Assembly: GCA_022568135.1 (NCBI GenBank)
Contig: JADFFQ010000022.1
Coordinates: 1-53,420 of the forward strand
Length of the DNA: 53,420 nucleotides
Direction: 5' to 3'
Origin: Planctomycetota bacterium
GTDB taxonomy: Bacteria; Planctomycetota; Phycisphaerae; Phycisphaerales; SM1A02
Numbering within the stretch: the stretch's first letter is position 1; each line of letters starts with the position of its first letter. Below the pieces are notes generated by a model. It did not search any database and had not been told where the DNA came from. It saw only the letters and a program-made list of their open reading frames with translations. Both the position numbers and the translations under genes were made by a program. This document shows positions 44,302 to 51,476 of this stretch, in pieces.

Positions 44302-45369
44302 TCAACGCGGCAGGCTGGTGACCCGGCCACGGCGGTCCGTTACAGAGACGACGCCGTTGCCGTCTTGGTCCACGGAGAGGGTGCAGGCCGCTTCACCGGA
44401 GGTGTTGAGAACCTCGATGCCGCCGCCGTGACCATCGTGGCTGGGGCCGAGGCGAACAAGCTTTCGGCCGTCGCCGTCGTAGCTGCCAAAGACTCCCGCA
44501 CCGGCGGTGGTCACGCCGAGCTCAACGAGGCGGCGGCCTTGGCCGTTGAACGTGGTGACCGCGCCCGTGCCCGAGGTGGTGGCGCCGAGTCGCACGAGCT
44601 TTTGGCCGTGGCCGTCGTGCGTCGCAACCACCCCCGCGCCTCCTCTGGACGCGGTGATCGATACGAGCTCGCGGCCCCGGCCGTTGTAAGTAGTGACCCG
44701 GCCAAGCGAAGCCTCGCCGAGGCGAATGCTGGACAAGCCCACGGTAAGCCTGCCGTTTTGGTCGAACGTCGCCACCTCGCCGCTCCCCTGTGCGGTGTAG
44801 CGCAGTCTGACCAGCGTCCTGTTCTGATCATCCACGACCTCGAAACCCTTCGCTCGAATGATGCGGTCTACTTTGTCATCCTGTGCCGCGCCCAGAGCAG
44901 CGAGCGCCCGGCCGCGGCGGTCATAGGTCCTGACCATGCCCTCGCCGGTCTTGTTCGCATCCAGCCGGACCAGCTTGCGGCCATTGCGATTGAACGTGGT
45001 GATCACGCCCGTCCCTCCCCTTCCCGACCCGACCGCGACGAGTTCCTGACCGTTGCCGTTGTAGGTGGTGACCATGCCGTGATGTTCATTGCCGACCTGT
45101 ACGCCGGACAACGCTACGACAAGATCGCCGGTCTCGTCGAACGTCTCAACGACCCCGCTGCCCTGTGGGCCGCCCTGGAGCGTCACCAACACTCGCTGCA
45201 CATCATCAACGATCTCCAGCTTCTTCGTCTGAATCACGTCCGGAACCGTGTCGATCTGCACAGCGCTCATACAGACGGCAGCGATGAGCGCGAGGCTGAC
45301 CGCGGTGAGCAAGAGCCGGTAGCGACGGTTGGTAATTTCCAACCTGGCAATGCGTTGGTCGAGCGTCAT
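44302..45369 (-). CDS. Membrane-anchored protein with about 25-residue Gly-rich repeats
   Basis: ATG 45369 has AGGAGA eight bases upstream. The 355-residue product has a short cytoplasmic N-terminus (MTLDQRIARLEITNRRYRLL), one span at about 20-38 and an external region of about ten repeats with the pattern G-x-G-x-V-x-T-Y/F-N-x-x-G-R-x-L-V-x-L-G, for example GTGVITTFNRNGRKLVRLDA and GTGAVTTFNGQGRRLVELGV. The regular Gly, hydrophobic and Asn positions predict a beta-solenoid. Similar repeats occur on envelope proteins of this phylum without known function. The N-terminal residues are close to a coiled coil, so oligomerisation is possible. Confidence 0.8.
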   Translation of the reverse strand: MTLDQRIARLEITNRRYRLLLTAVSLALIAAVCMSAVQIDTVPDVIQTKKLEIVDDVQRVLVTLQGGPQGSGVVETFDETGDLVVALSGVQVGNEHHGMVTTYNGNGQELVAVGSGRGGTGVITTFNRNGRKLVRLDANKTGEGMVRTYDRRGRALAALGAAQDDKVDRIIRAKGFEVVDDQNRTLVRLRYTAQGSGEVATFDQNGRLTVGLSSIRLGEASLGRVTTYNGRGRELVSITASRGGAGVVATHDGHGQKLVRLGATTSGTGAVTTFNGQGRRLVELGVTTAGAGVFGSYDGDGRKLVRLGPSHDGHGGGIEVLNTSGEAACTLSVDQDGNGVVSVTDRRGRVTSLPR

Positions 45370-45678
45370 GGTCGATTCTCCTAATCCTTCCTGGCTTGAG
45401 AGCACTTCGGGTGCAGCACAGTACGATAGCGCGCTTGGGGTTGACGCGATCCGCGGCAAGCGAACCGCGCGACCTTGGAGGTCGAGGGTCGGTGATGCAG
45501 TCGCTCAGTTGGAGCGTGCGCCTGCGGTCCCGTTGGGCGATGCGGCAAGTTGCTTGCGAAGCATAATCAACCCTTCGCAGTTGATCGGCAAGAGCACCAC
45601 AAGCATCGGCAATCGGGGCAGTTGCGCGATTCTTCGGCGGAGAGGTAGAACGCGGTAAAACCCGGTATCACCCATCTG

Positions 45679-45711
45679 AGTGGAGCGCCAGTGGAGCGCT
45701 GGTGGAGCGCG
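45679..45711 (+). repeat. Three tandem 11-bp repeats beside the integrase gene
   Basis: AGTGGAGCGCC, AGTGGAGCGCT and GGTGGAGCGCG follow without gaps. The spacing is about one helical turn and the site is 67 bases beyond the integrase stop, where arm-type or core recombinase sites often lie. Function as an integrase binding site is inference. Confidence 0.55.
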
Positions 45712-45720
45712 CACAAGAAA

Positions 45721-45738
45721 GCCCGCATCGTCGCGGGC
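45721..45738 (-). terminator. Terminator of the integrase gene
   Basis: GCCCGC and GCGGGC pair around a six-base loop; on the minus strand TTTCTTG follows. It lies 40 bases after the integrase stop. Confidence 0.6.
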
Positions 45739-45777
45739 CACCTACGCACGTCTGGACGTCGGGCCGAACGCCGACGC

Positions 45778-46926
45778 TCACCCGGCCGCTGATCCCGTGG
45801 CCAGGGTCTCGACCTGTTGGCGATACCACGCGGTCAACTTCTCGATCGCCTTCCGCTTCCGCGCGAGAATCGCGTCACGGTCGCCGTAGGTCTCCATGGT
45901 GAGCTTCATCCCGCCGACGGGTGTGTGCCGCATCAACAGCGAGATGAGCGTCAGATCGACTCGTGCTCGATTCAGGTGACTCCCGAACGTCGTTCGCAGG
46001 CACTTGCGATCTGCCCGACCGATGCGCGGGTCGTCATTGCCTATCGGCGCGCGCTCAGGGATCCCGGCTCGCTTCAAGTCGCGTTGCCACGTCTGCGGCG
46101 TGGGGATCGACGGGAACACCGGATCACCCGGCCCAACCGGCCGTCCCCGCCGCAGCGCCTCGGCCTGCGATTCGACCAGCGCCTCGGCCAGATCATCGGC
46201 CAGGGGCACGACATCGACCTTGCGGTTCTTGGTGACCTCGGCCCGCAGGCTCAGCAGCCCGCGCTCCAGGTTCACATCGGACCACCGAAGCCGCACGGAC
46301 TCGGAGCCTCGCAGCCCCGTCCGCAGCCGCAGCAGGTAGTGCAGCCGACGACCGGCGCTCTTCTCACCAGCAGCCTCCAACAGCGCCTCACATTCCAACA
46401 CCGTCAGCGGCCGGCTCGGCGACGCAACCTCATCTGGCACTGGGTCGATCGCCTCGATCGGATTCGCCGGGAGGTAGTCGAACTTCACCAGCCGCTTGCA
46501 GAAGCCGAACATGGCGCGCCGGTAGAAGTTGTGCGTCCGACCCGACACGCCTTCTTCGAGCTTCTTCCGCAAGAAGCCATCGACCTTGCGGGCGGTGAGA
46601 TCGGCGACAGTGTGAATGCTGCAGCGATCCACAATTATCTTGATCGCCCGCAGGACGTGCTGTAGGTCTTCTGTTCGCCCGGTTATGTCGGTTCGCTTCT
46701 GCCGGTCGAGACGGTAGGCGGTGATCGCCTCGGCGATCGGCGTCCGTTCCACCGTCGCCTCTTTCAACTGCGCCGGGGAAAGTCGCCCGTCCCGCACCAG
46801 CCGCAACTCTTCGTCACGGTCGTCGGCGAAGCGTTGGGCGATATCGGGCGCGCTGAACGTCCTTGTCTTGCGCCCGCCGCCTATGGGGTCGATCCACCGA
46901 ACAGTACGGTCTCTGATACTGGCCAT
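45778..46926 (-). CDS. Tyrosine site-specific recombinase (integrase)
   Basis: The 382-residue product starts at ATG 46926, nine bases after AAGGAG; the open frame beyond it is unconserved. The catalytic core of tyrosine recombinases is present: Arg in RTGLRGSESVRL (near residue 215), Lys in EVTKNRKVDVVPL, and RKCLRTTFGSHL, where the usual first His of HxxR is Lys. LLMRHTPVGG and the nucleophile Tyr in LTMETYGD complete it. An N-terminal SAM-like/core-binding domain lies at about 60-170. It should catalyse integration and excision of the element. It is the last gene in the transcription direction and sits next to tandem 11-bp repeats. Confidence 0.92.
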   Translation of the reverse strand: MASIRDRTVRWIDPIGGGRKTRTFSAPDIAQRFADDRDEELRLVRDGRLSPAQLKEATVERTPIAEAITAYRLDRQKRTDITGRTEDLQHVLRAIKIIVDRCSIHTVADLTARKVDGFLRKKLEEGVSGRTHNFYRRAMFGFCKRLVKFDYLPANPIEAIDPVPDEVASPSRPLTVLECEALLEAAGEKSAGRRLHYLLRLRTGLRGSESVRLRWSDVNLERGLLSLRAEVTKNRKVDVVPLADDLAEALVESQAEALRRGRPVGPGDPVFPSIPTPQTWQRDLKRAGIPERAPIGNDDPRIGRADRKCLRTTFGSHLNRARVDLTLISLLMRHTPVGGMKLTMETYGDRDAILARKRKAIEKLTAWYRQQVETLATGSAAG

Positions 46927-47047
46927 GATACTGCACTCCTTACAAGGCGACGGCCAGCGCGCACCGGACTTGCGAAGAGGGCACGCGCCGAACCGCCGCA
47001 CTTTTCGGAGTTACTTCCATTGTGGATTTCGCAAGTCCGTTCACAGC

Positions 47048-47839
47048 CTACTCCAGCATTCGGCGTCCCGCCAGCCACAAATCTGAAATCGCATTACCTT
47101 TTTCTATCCAGCGGTCGATGGTCTCGCGGTCATAGAGAACTCGGCCTCCGCGCTCGCCACTGCCCAACCGCTTGCGACCAGGAATGTCATGCGCATGGTT
47201 GCGAACCGTCTGTTCGGCGACGCTGAGATAGACCGCCAATGCGCGGACCGTCAGCAGCCGCCCACAGTGGCCGTCCGAAGTAATAGCTTTGCCGGCACCA
47301 CCGTCGGCGCGACCGGTGAAGGCGGTGAGGTCGATGTCCCTCAGAATCCGCGACTTCCTTCGCAACCCTTCCAGCTTGCCGCGCCAGCGTCGATACAGTT
47401 CATCGTCACCCCAGCCGAACGGCGGCGCAGCATCCGCAGGGTCACCGACCGCCGACAAATCGCCGAGAAGGCTGCTCGTCCATTCGCCAGCGTTTGTCCG
47501 AAGCGCCGACCGAATGAACGGATCAACTCCGACCACGCCGGCCCTCGCGGCCTCCACCGCCTCAGTGAAACTGCGCTCTTCGGGCCATGGCTCTATCACG
47601 TATTCGCCATTCGGGCCACGGTGACACTTCACCCGCCGCGGACGACGCTCCCATGCCCGCTCCAGTGCGTGGCCGGCAACGACCACATCGTCAAGACGGT
47701 CGGCGAGTCGGGTTACGGGGTGTTGGTTGGAAGAGAGGGGCTTCAACATGGCGCTGTGCTCCGAGTGCGAGAAACTGTCACCACCCCACAAGTGGAAACG
47801 GATGAGCTGAGGGCGCTTGGTGTTTGGCCGTTCCTGCAT
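47048..47839 (-). CDS. Element protein with shared N-domain and C-terminal HTH (paralogue 1)
   Basis: The 263-residue product has a C-terminal helix-turn-helix of the excisionase/MerR-like kind at about 195-248 (LLTVRALAVYLSVAEQTVRN ... GRVLYDRETIDRWIEKG). The N-terminal two thirds are not recognised, but residues 42-175 align with the protein encoded at 50465. Shared positions include RLADRLDDVVVA/RLANAIGDVLSA, EAARAGVVGVDPFIRSAL/EAARQACNGVDGFVRPLL and the Gly-x-Trp-Thr segment. ATG 47839 is chosen, 10 bases after the upstream stop; ATG 47749 is an alternative. It may control integrase or excision; this is inferred from position and HTH only. Confidence 0.72.
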   Translation of the reverse strand: MQERPNTKRPQLIRFHLWGGDSFSHSEHSAMLKPLSSNQHPVTRLADRLDDVVVAGHALERAWERRPRRVKCHRGPNGEYVIEPWPEERSFTEAVEAARAGVVGVDPFIRSALRTNAGEWTSSLLGDLSAVGDPADAAPPFGWGDDELYRRWRGKLEGLRRKSRILRDIDLTAFTGRADGGAGKAITSDGHCGRLLTVRALAVYLSVAEQTVRNHAHDIPGRKRLGSGERGGRVLYDRETIDRWIEKGNAISDLWLAGRRMLE

Positions 47840-47849
47840 CGCGCCCCAC

Positions 47850-48125
47850 CTACGGCCCCCCCTCAGCCGCCAACCGCTCCAAGAGACGAACGATTGCAAT
47901 GCGAATGACGGCCCGTCGGCTCAGCCCGCCGCCCAGCTCTTGGACCAACTCGCTGGCCATCTCTAACGTGTCAGTGTCGATCCACAGCTTCCGCTGCACC
48001 ATCTTGCCGCCCTGCCTTTTGCGAAGCGACTCCAACCTCTGGGCCGCCCGCCGCGCCCGGCTTCCAGCCTGCATCGTCGCCACCGTCGCCCCCGGCAACG
48101 TCGCCCATCGCCTACCGCCGCTCAT
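47850..48125 (-). CDS. Ribbon-helix-helix-like small protein
   Basis: The 91-residue product has a basic N-terminus (SRARRAAQRLESLRKRQG) and then RKLWIDTDTLEMASELVQEL and SRRAVIRIAIVRLLERLA. This reads as a beta-strand followed by two helices, as in ribbon-helix-helix DNA-binding proteins. ATG 48125 has GGAG ten bases upstream. Partition, copy-control and antitoxin proteins of this fold are common in mobile elements; without a toxin or ParA gene alongside, which of these applies is unknown. It lies between the intergenic inverted repeat and paralogue 1. Confidence 0.6.
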   Translation of the reverse strand: MSGGRRWATLPGATVATMQAGSRARRAAQRLESLRKRQGGKMVQRKLWIDTDTLEMASELVQELGGGLSRRAVIRIAIVRLLERLAAEGGP

Positions 48126-48149
48126 CGCTGTTGGTCTCCAGGGTGGGTG

Positions 48150-48277
48150 TCACCCCCCGGTGAAGTGGAAGGACTTTGACAGAGAAATGCCGACCACCAC
48201 CAGTGGGCAGTGGCCGGCGTGACGAAGTTGGGCCGAGTTGCGTCGGAGCCTCTCGACCCATACTTCACCCGGGGGTC
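48150..48277. repeat. Long imperfect inverted repeat in the element's largest gap
   Basis: ACCCCCCGGTGAAGT (48152-48166) and ACTTCACCCGGGGGT (48262-48276) are inverted copies with one mismatch, about 95 bases apart. They occupy the only sizeable non-coding gap inside the element, between the ATPase and the ribbon-helix-helix gene. A replication or transfer origin, or an operator pair, is possible; nothing decides between them. Confidence 0.5.
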
Positions 48278-48336
48278 TCGTTGAGTCGGCGCCGCAGGGA
48301 GCCGCCCTGCTCGGCAACAACTGATCGCAGGCTTCG

Positions 48337-49689
48337 TCATCGGCGCCTCCGGGGCGTCTCAGCCGGGACGCCGGCGGCCGTGGCCGAGGCACCCCGATGC
48401 CTCGCCAGAATCGCCTCGGCGGTGGTCGCTGGCCGCGCCGATTCGGGCGATTCCGACGGATCCGCCGGGCTTATAGGTTGCCCCTCTATCCGTCTCTTTA
48501 TTCGACCCTTTTGGCTGTCTGAGGGGGGGTCGGCGGCTATTCCGGCGGATGGGGGTAACCCTTGGGATCCGTCCGATCCGTCCGAAAGTTTGTACGTGCG
48601 AGGGCTGGCCCGGACGCCCTCGCCGAGCTTGAGATACCGGCCCCTCTTGACGCCAGCTCGCAGGGCGTCCTTGACGGTCGTCTCCGAAGGCGCACCGCCG
48701 GGCCATGCACTCTTGATTTCGCTCAGCGTCAAGCCGACCTCACACCGGGCATCGGGCAGCAGACTGTCGAGGACGGCCCAGTGCCTCTGCAGCGCCGTCT
48801 CGTCGACGGTGGCGCCGTCCCGGTTGTCCACTGCGTCGTAACCCGAGCCATCCTCCGACAACTCGTAGGTGATGGATTCGGGCAGCCCGGAGATGCGCGA
48901 TTTGCAAAGCAACTTGCGGCGCCGGTCGTGCCCGGGCACGCGCTTCATGGTCAGCACCGAGTCCACGGCTGCCATAAATGCGGAGCTACCGCGGATCTCG
49001 CGGCCATCCTGGCGCTTGGCTTTGCCGCAGTGGTGAACGATCATCAGCGCCGCGCCATGTCTCGTCACGACCGACGCCTGGCGGATCGCCCACGTCACCT
49101 GCGACGCGTCGTTCTCCTCGTTCTCGTCGAAGTTTGCGAACCACGCGAGCGTGTCGATGACTACAAGCGCGTAGCCTTCTTGTTGAACCAACCCGGCAAG
49201 ATGCCTGCACAGCTCGGGAAACGGACGATCCGCAGTATCCCTCAGCATGAAGTGGACGTTGTCTTTGATACCGAGCGTCTCGACGCGCTGGTCCCATATG
49301 AGCGCCGGTTCCTCGGTGACGATAAGCACGAGCACGTCCGTCGGCAGGCAGTGCGACAGCCATGTGGTCTTGCCATCCTTGGGATATGACGAGAACAACG
49401 TCGACGTCCCTTGCAACACACACGGCTCGATAATTGGCTCCGCTAGACATGTGCTGCCGCAATGCTCGTGTAGCTCCGTCGCGGGAATCGGCGGCCGGAA
49501 CGTCGCGGGTTCGCTCGGAGCTTCTTTTGGCAGCGCACTCACCGATGCCGGCGCCTTCGGCAGCGCCCTTTCCGCCCACACCTTCTCCAGCGCCGCCCGG
49601 TCGGCGTCCGTCATCGGACGCTGGCGAAAGTCCGGGTGCTGGTTCAAGGTCGTTGGCACCGGTGCAGCTGTCGTCAATCCTCTGGCCAT
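48337..49689 (-). CDS. RepA-like AAA ATPase of the integrated element
   Basis: The 450-residue product has the RecA-fold features of RepA/RSF1010-like helicases and related element ATPases: Walker A SSYPKDGKTTW (100-110), Walker B YALVVIDTLAWF (173-184) and a conserved AALMIVHHCGKA motif near 210-222. A winged-helix-like region (about 330-370) and a disordered tail rich in Ser, Pro and Arg follow. RepA-type proteins act as hexameric replicative helicases of plasmids and integrated elements. Here no primase or initiator is encoded nearby. Its start overlaps the upstream gene by 16 bases, so translation is coupled. Confidence 0.82.
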   Translation of the reverse strand: MARGLTTAAPVPTTLNQHPDFRQRPMTDADRAALEKVWAERALPKAPASVSALPKEAPSEPATFRPPIPATELHEHCGSTCLAEPIIEPCVLQGTSTLFSSYPKDGKTTWLSHCLPTDVLVLIVTEEPALIWDQRVETLGIKDNVHFMLRDTADRPFPELCRHLAGLVQQEGYALVVIDTLAWFANFDENEENDASQVTWAIRQASVVTRHGAALMIVHHCGKAKRQDGREIRGSSAFMAAVDSVLTMKRVPGHDRRRKLLCKSRISGLPESITYELSEDGSGYDAVDNRDGATVDETALQRHWAVLDSLLPDARCEVGLTLSEIKSAWPGGAPSETTVKDALRAGVKRGRYLKLGEGVRASPRTYKLSDGSDGSQGLPPSAGIAADPPSDSQKGRIKRRIEGQPISPADPSESPESARPATTAEAILARHRGASATAAGVPAETPRRRR

Positions 49690-50006
49690 ATGAAGACCCG
49701 CCGTGCAATCGTCTTGAGATCTCGAAACAGCATGTCATCAAGGCCGTCGAGGTGGTGGGTGGCGGCATGGGCGTCCCGACACAGGCCCTCCAGCATCTCG
49801 ACACGGTCACGGACGCTGAGGATGGGCCCGGTGCGCCGGCCGCGCCATCCCTTGCCAACGCGGATCATTACCTCCACGATCCCCCTCGCACCATCGACAC
49901 TCCTAAACTCGATGTACTCGCCCAAGGGCGGGAACGGCGGCGGCGCTAGCCGACGCAGAAAAGACGGTTGATCGCCGTGCGGCTCGCATGTATCGTTGTC
50001 GTGCAT
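49674..50006 (-). CDS. Hypothetical element protein, 110 residues
   Basis: I do not recognise this protein. ATG 50006 follows GGAGAAAAAGAAG; an earlier in-frame ATG at 50051 has no SD. The product has a Pro-rich N-terminus (LRRLAPPPFPPLGEYIEFR), then a strand-like segment and a helical end (RVEMLEGLCRDAHAATHHLD). It overlaps the ATPase gene by 16 bases and is thus probably an accessory factor of it. Position directly before a RepA-like ATPase would suit a loader or regulatory subunit, which is inference only. Confidence 0.55.
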   Translation of the reverse strand: MHDNDTCEPHGDQPSFLRRLAPPPFPPLGEYIEFRSVDGARGIVEVMIRVGKGWRGRRTGPILSVRDRVEMLEGLCRDAHAATHHLDGLDDMLFRDLKTIARRVFIWPED

Positions 50007-50073
50007 CTTCTTTTTCTCCGCCCGCCGACGGCTCCCACCGTGGACGGGCATTTTTCATTTGGCTGTGGGACGC

Positions 50074-50319
50074 CTACACCGGCGCGCCCTCATTTTCTGC
50101 GATACTCCGCCGACCGCGCCGCGCCTCAATGGTCGCCAGCTCATCGTGGACGGCCGCCACGGCGGCCCGGTCATACAGCCGAAGGGTCCCGGCACGCGCA
50201 GCCGGCCGAATGTGACGCCGCGTCCGCAGCACGTGCAGGACGCGGTGCAACGCAACGTCCAAGTCGGCCGCGATGACGCCTGGCGTGATAAGTCGGGGAG
50301 CGGATTTCGCTTCAAGCAT
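50074..50319 (-). CDS. Excisionase/MerR-like HTH protein
   Basis: The 81-residue product (ATG 50319, six to seven bases after GGAGGTG) contains a winged helix-turn-helix: LITPGVIAADLDVALHRVLH, then RRHIRPAARAGTLRLYDRAA VAAV, ending in a charged helix. The order helix-turn-helix, wing and RLYDRAAV is that of excisionase/MerR-type DNA-binding domains. Such proteins bend DNA to control the direction of recombination. The open frame extends upstream to 50511, but only this part has an SD and a domain. A palindrome lies 48-61 bases upstream and may be its operator. Confidence 0.72.
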   Translation of the reverse strand: MLEAKSAPRLITPGVIAADLDVALHRVLHVLRTRRHIRPAARAGTLRLYDRAAVAAVHDELATIEARRGRRSIAENEGAPV

Positions 50320-50366
50320 GTGAACACCTCCATCGCGGGCGGTAAGGGCCTTGTGCCCATACCCAC

Positions 50367-50380
50367 TGTTCACCTGAACA
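50367..50380. promoter_or_regulatory. Palindrome upstream of the excisionase-like gene
   Basis: TGTTCACCTGAACA has perfect six-base arms (TGTTCA/TGAACA) around CC, 48-61 bases before the start of the excisionase-like gene. It is the right size and place for a repressor operator. Confidence 0.5.
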
Positions 50381-50424
50381 AGTATGAAAGAGGTGTTTTC
50401 CCCGGAGAAGATGCCGATTTCCTG

Positions 50425-50443
50425 TTCACGGATTGCCCGTGAA
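50425..50443. promoter_or_regulatory. Second dyad in the same control region
   Basis: TTCACGG and CCGTGAA are perfect seven-base arms around ATTGC, between the regulator gene end (50465) and the first dyad. It shares the TTCAC half-site with the dyad at 50367. It could be an operator or a weak hairpin after the upstream gene; no T-run follows. Confidence 0.4.
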
Positions 50444-50464
50444 TAGGCCGTGACCCCCGACCCC

Positions 50465-51271
50465 CTACGCCTTCTTGCGAACCTTGGAGGCCTTGAGGGA
50501 TGGGTCATCATCGAGGGGACTGGGTTCGTCGTCGGCCCGCTGTTGCGCGATGAGTCCTTTCAGGACTTCATCTTTGCTGCCCCGGCCAAGCAGCTCATCC
50601 GCCGGTAGGTTGACCACCTTTGGCCTGGCGGGTCGGTCCTTCCGCCCTCTACCGGTTTGCTCCATCGTCCGCTTCCACATGGCGGTCTTGTAGACGGTTC
50701 CGACGGAACACTCGATGTCATCCGCCCATTCCATTGCGCTTTTGTTGACGAAGCCCGGATCAGCCTCGGCGAGTTGCCGAGCCTTGATGTTGGCTTCTTT
50801 CTCGGTGATTTGCGGCGGACGCCCCACCGAACCAGTCGCCTTATCCGTTGTGACGGCCGAGGTGTCCAAGTCGGCCAGGAACACCATCCGCGCCCTGATG
50901 GAATCAATCAACTCATCGAACTCCCTCACGGCCGTCGGCACCCTGCATCCCGCCAGGTCGATGAGAACCTTTACGTCGGCCAGATCAGCCCGCACCTTTG
51001 TCGTCCATGCGCCCTGCTTCGTGCCAAGTAGCGGCCTCACGAACCCATCCACACCATTACAGGCTTGCCGCGCCGCTTCAACCCGTCCCACTATCTCGTC
51101 GTAGTTGCGGAAGGTGTCGCCGTCCGGCTTCAACGGCCGACCTGTGAGCGTCAGCCCGTCATCCACTCGTTCGTAGCCGCGCTGCGCCAGTTCTTGCCGA
51201 TTCACCGCCGACAGCACATCGCCGATGGCATTCGCCAACCGCCGAACACAGTCAGGATCACTTGACGACAT
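50465..51271 (-). CDS. Element protein with shared N-domain and central HTH (paralogue 2)
   Basis: The 268-residue product from ATG 51271 shares residues 8-140 with the protein at 47048 (EAARQACNGVDGFVRPLLG, GAWTTKVRADLADV, RARMVFLADLDTSAV). It then diverges into a different helix-turn-helix at about 172-202 (FVNKSAMEWADDIECSVGTV) and a basic, Lys/Arg-rich tail (GRGRKDRPARPK ... KASKVRKKA). GGAAG lies within an inverted repeat just upstream, so translation may be controlled. It is the first gene in the transcription direction of the element and is likely a regulator or DNA-binding initiator. The shared domain is not one I can name. Confidence 0.7.
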   Translation of the reverse strand: MSSSDPDCVRRLANAIGDVLSAVNRQELAQRGYERVDDGLTLTGRPLKPDGDTFRNYDEIVGRVEAARQACNGVDGFVRPLLGTKQGAWTTKVRADLADVKVLIDLAGCRVPTAVREFDELIDSIRARMVFLADLDTSAVTTDKATGSVGRPPQITEKEANIKARQLAEADPGFVNKSAMEWADDIECSVGTVYKTAMWKRTMEQTGRGRKDRPARPKVVNLPADELLGRGSKDEVLKGLIAQQRADDEPSPLDDDPSLKASKVRKKA

Positions 51272-51272
51272 T

Positions 51273-51326
51273 GGTGAGCTTCCGGCGGTGTTGACGGTTC
51301 GGTGGGACGCAGGCCGGAAGCTCACC
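51273..51326 (-). promoter_or_regulatory. 14-bp inverted repeat enclosing the ribosome site of paralogue 2
   Basis: GGTGAGCTTCCGGC (51273-51286) and GCCGGAAGCTCACC (51313-51326) are perfect inverted copies 26 bases apart. On the minus strand the arm next to the gene contains the SD (GGAAG) and ends one base before the ATG. It could act as a translation-blocking hairpin or as an operator for the HTH product. Confidence 0.6.
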
Positions 51327-51476
51327 CGCCGCGCCCCCGCCGGACCGCCGAGTCATGCTAGGCCCACCGATGGCCCGGACAAGGCGAAAAAACCGCCGCC
51401 GGCTCTACGAGTAGGTGTGCGCACCCGCCTCGCAGGTACACTGGTCTTGTCGCGCGGCGGGCAACTGAGCGGTGCA

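Larger units (their letters stand above)
45370..45777. other. Left flank of the integrated element
   Basis: No gene is recognised in about 400 bases. Two short minus-strand frames overlap here without recognisable protein sequence. The stretch includes an 11-base tandem repeat and the integrase terminator, and should hold one attachment site. No tRNA is present, and no direct repeat shared with 51.3-51.5 kb was found by eye. Confidence 0.45.
45778..51326. mobile_element. Compact integrated element (integrase to regulator), boundaries approximate
   Basis: Six genes on the minus strand between an integrase and an HTH regulator form an island unlike the housekeeping genes around it. They are a tyrosine recombinase, two related HTH proteins, a ribbon-helix-helix protein, a RepA-like ATPase, a small protein and an excisionase-like protein. 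No capsid, portal, relaxase, type IV secretion or primase gene is present, so it is neither a complete phage nor a conjugative element. Attachment sites were not identified; coordinates cover the genes only. Confidence 0.7.

Noticed and set aside
44245..45384. 379-codon plus-strand frame
   Set aside because: Antisense of the Gly-rich repeat protein; the minus-strand gene has an SD, a membrane anchor and regular repeats.
45540..45780. tRNA gene as integration target
   Set aside because: No cloverleaf with a T-arm TTCRANY phrase was found near the integrase.
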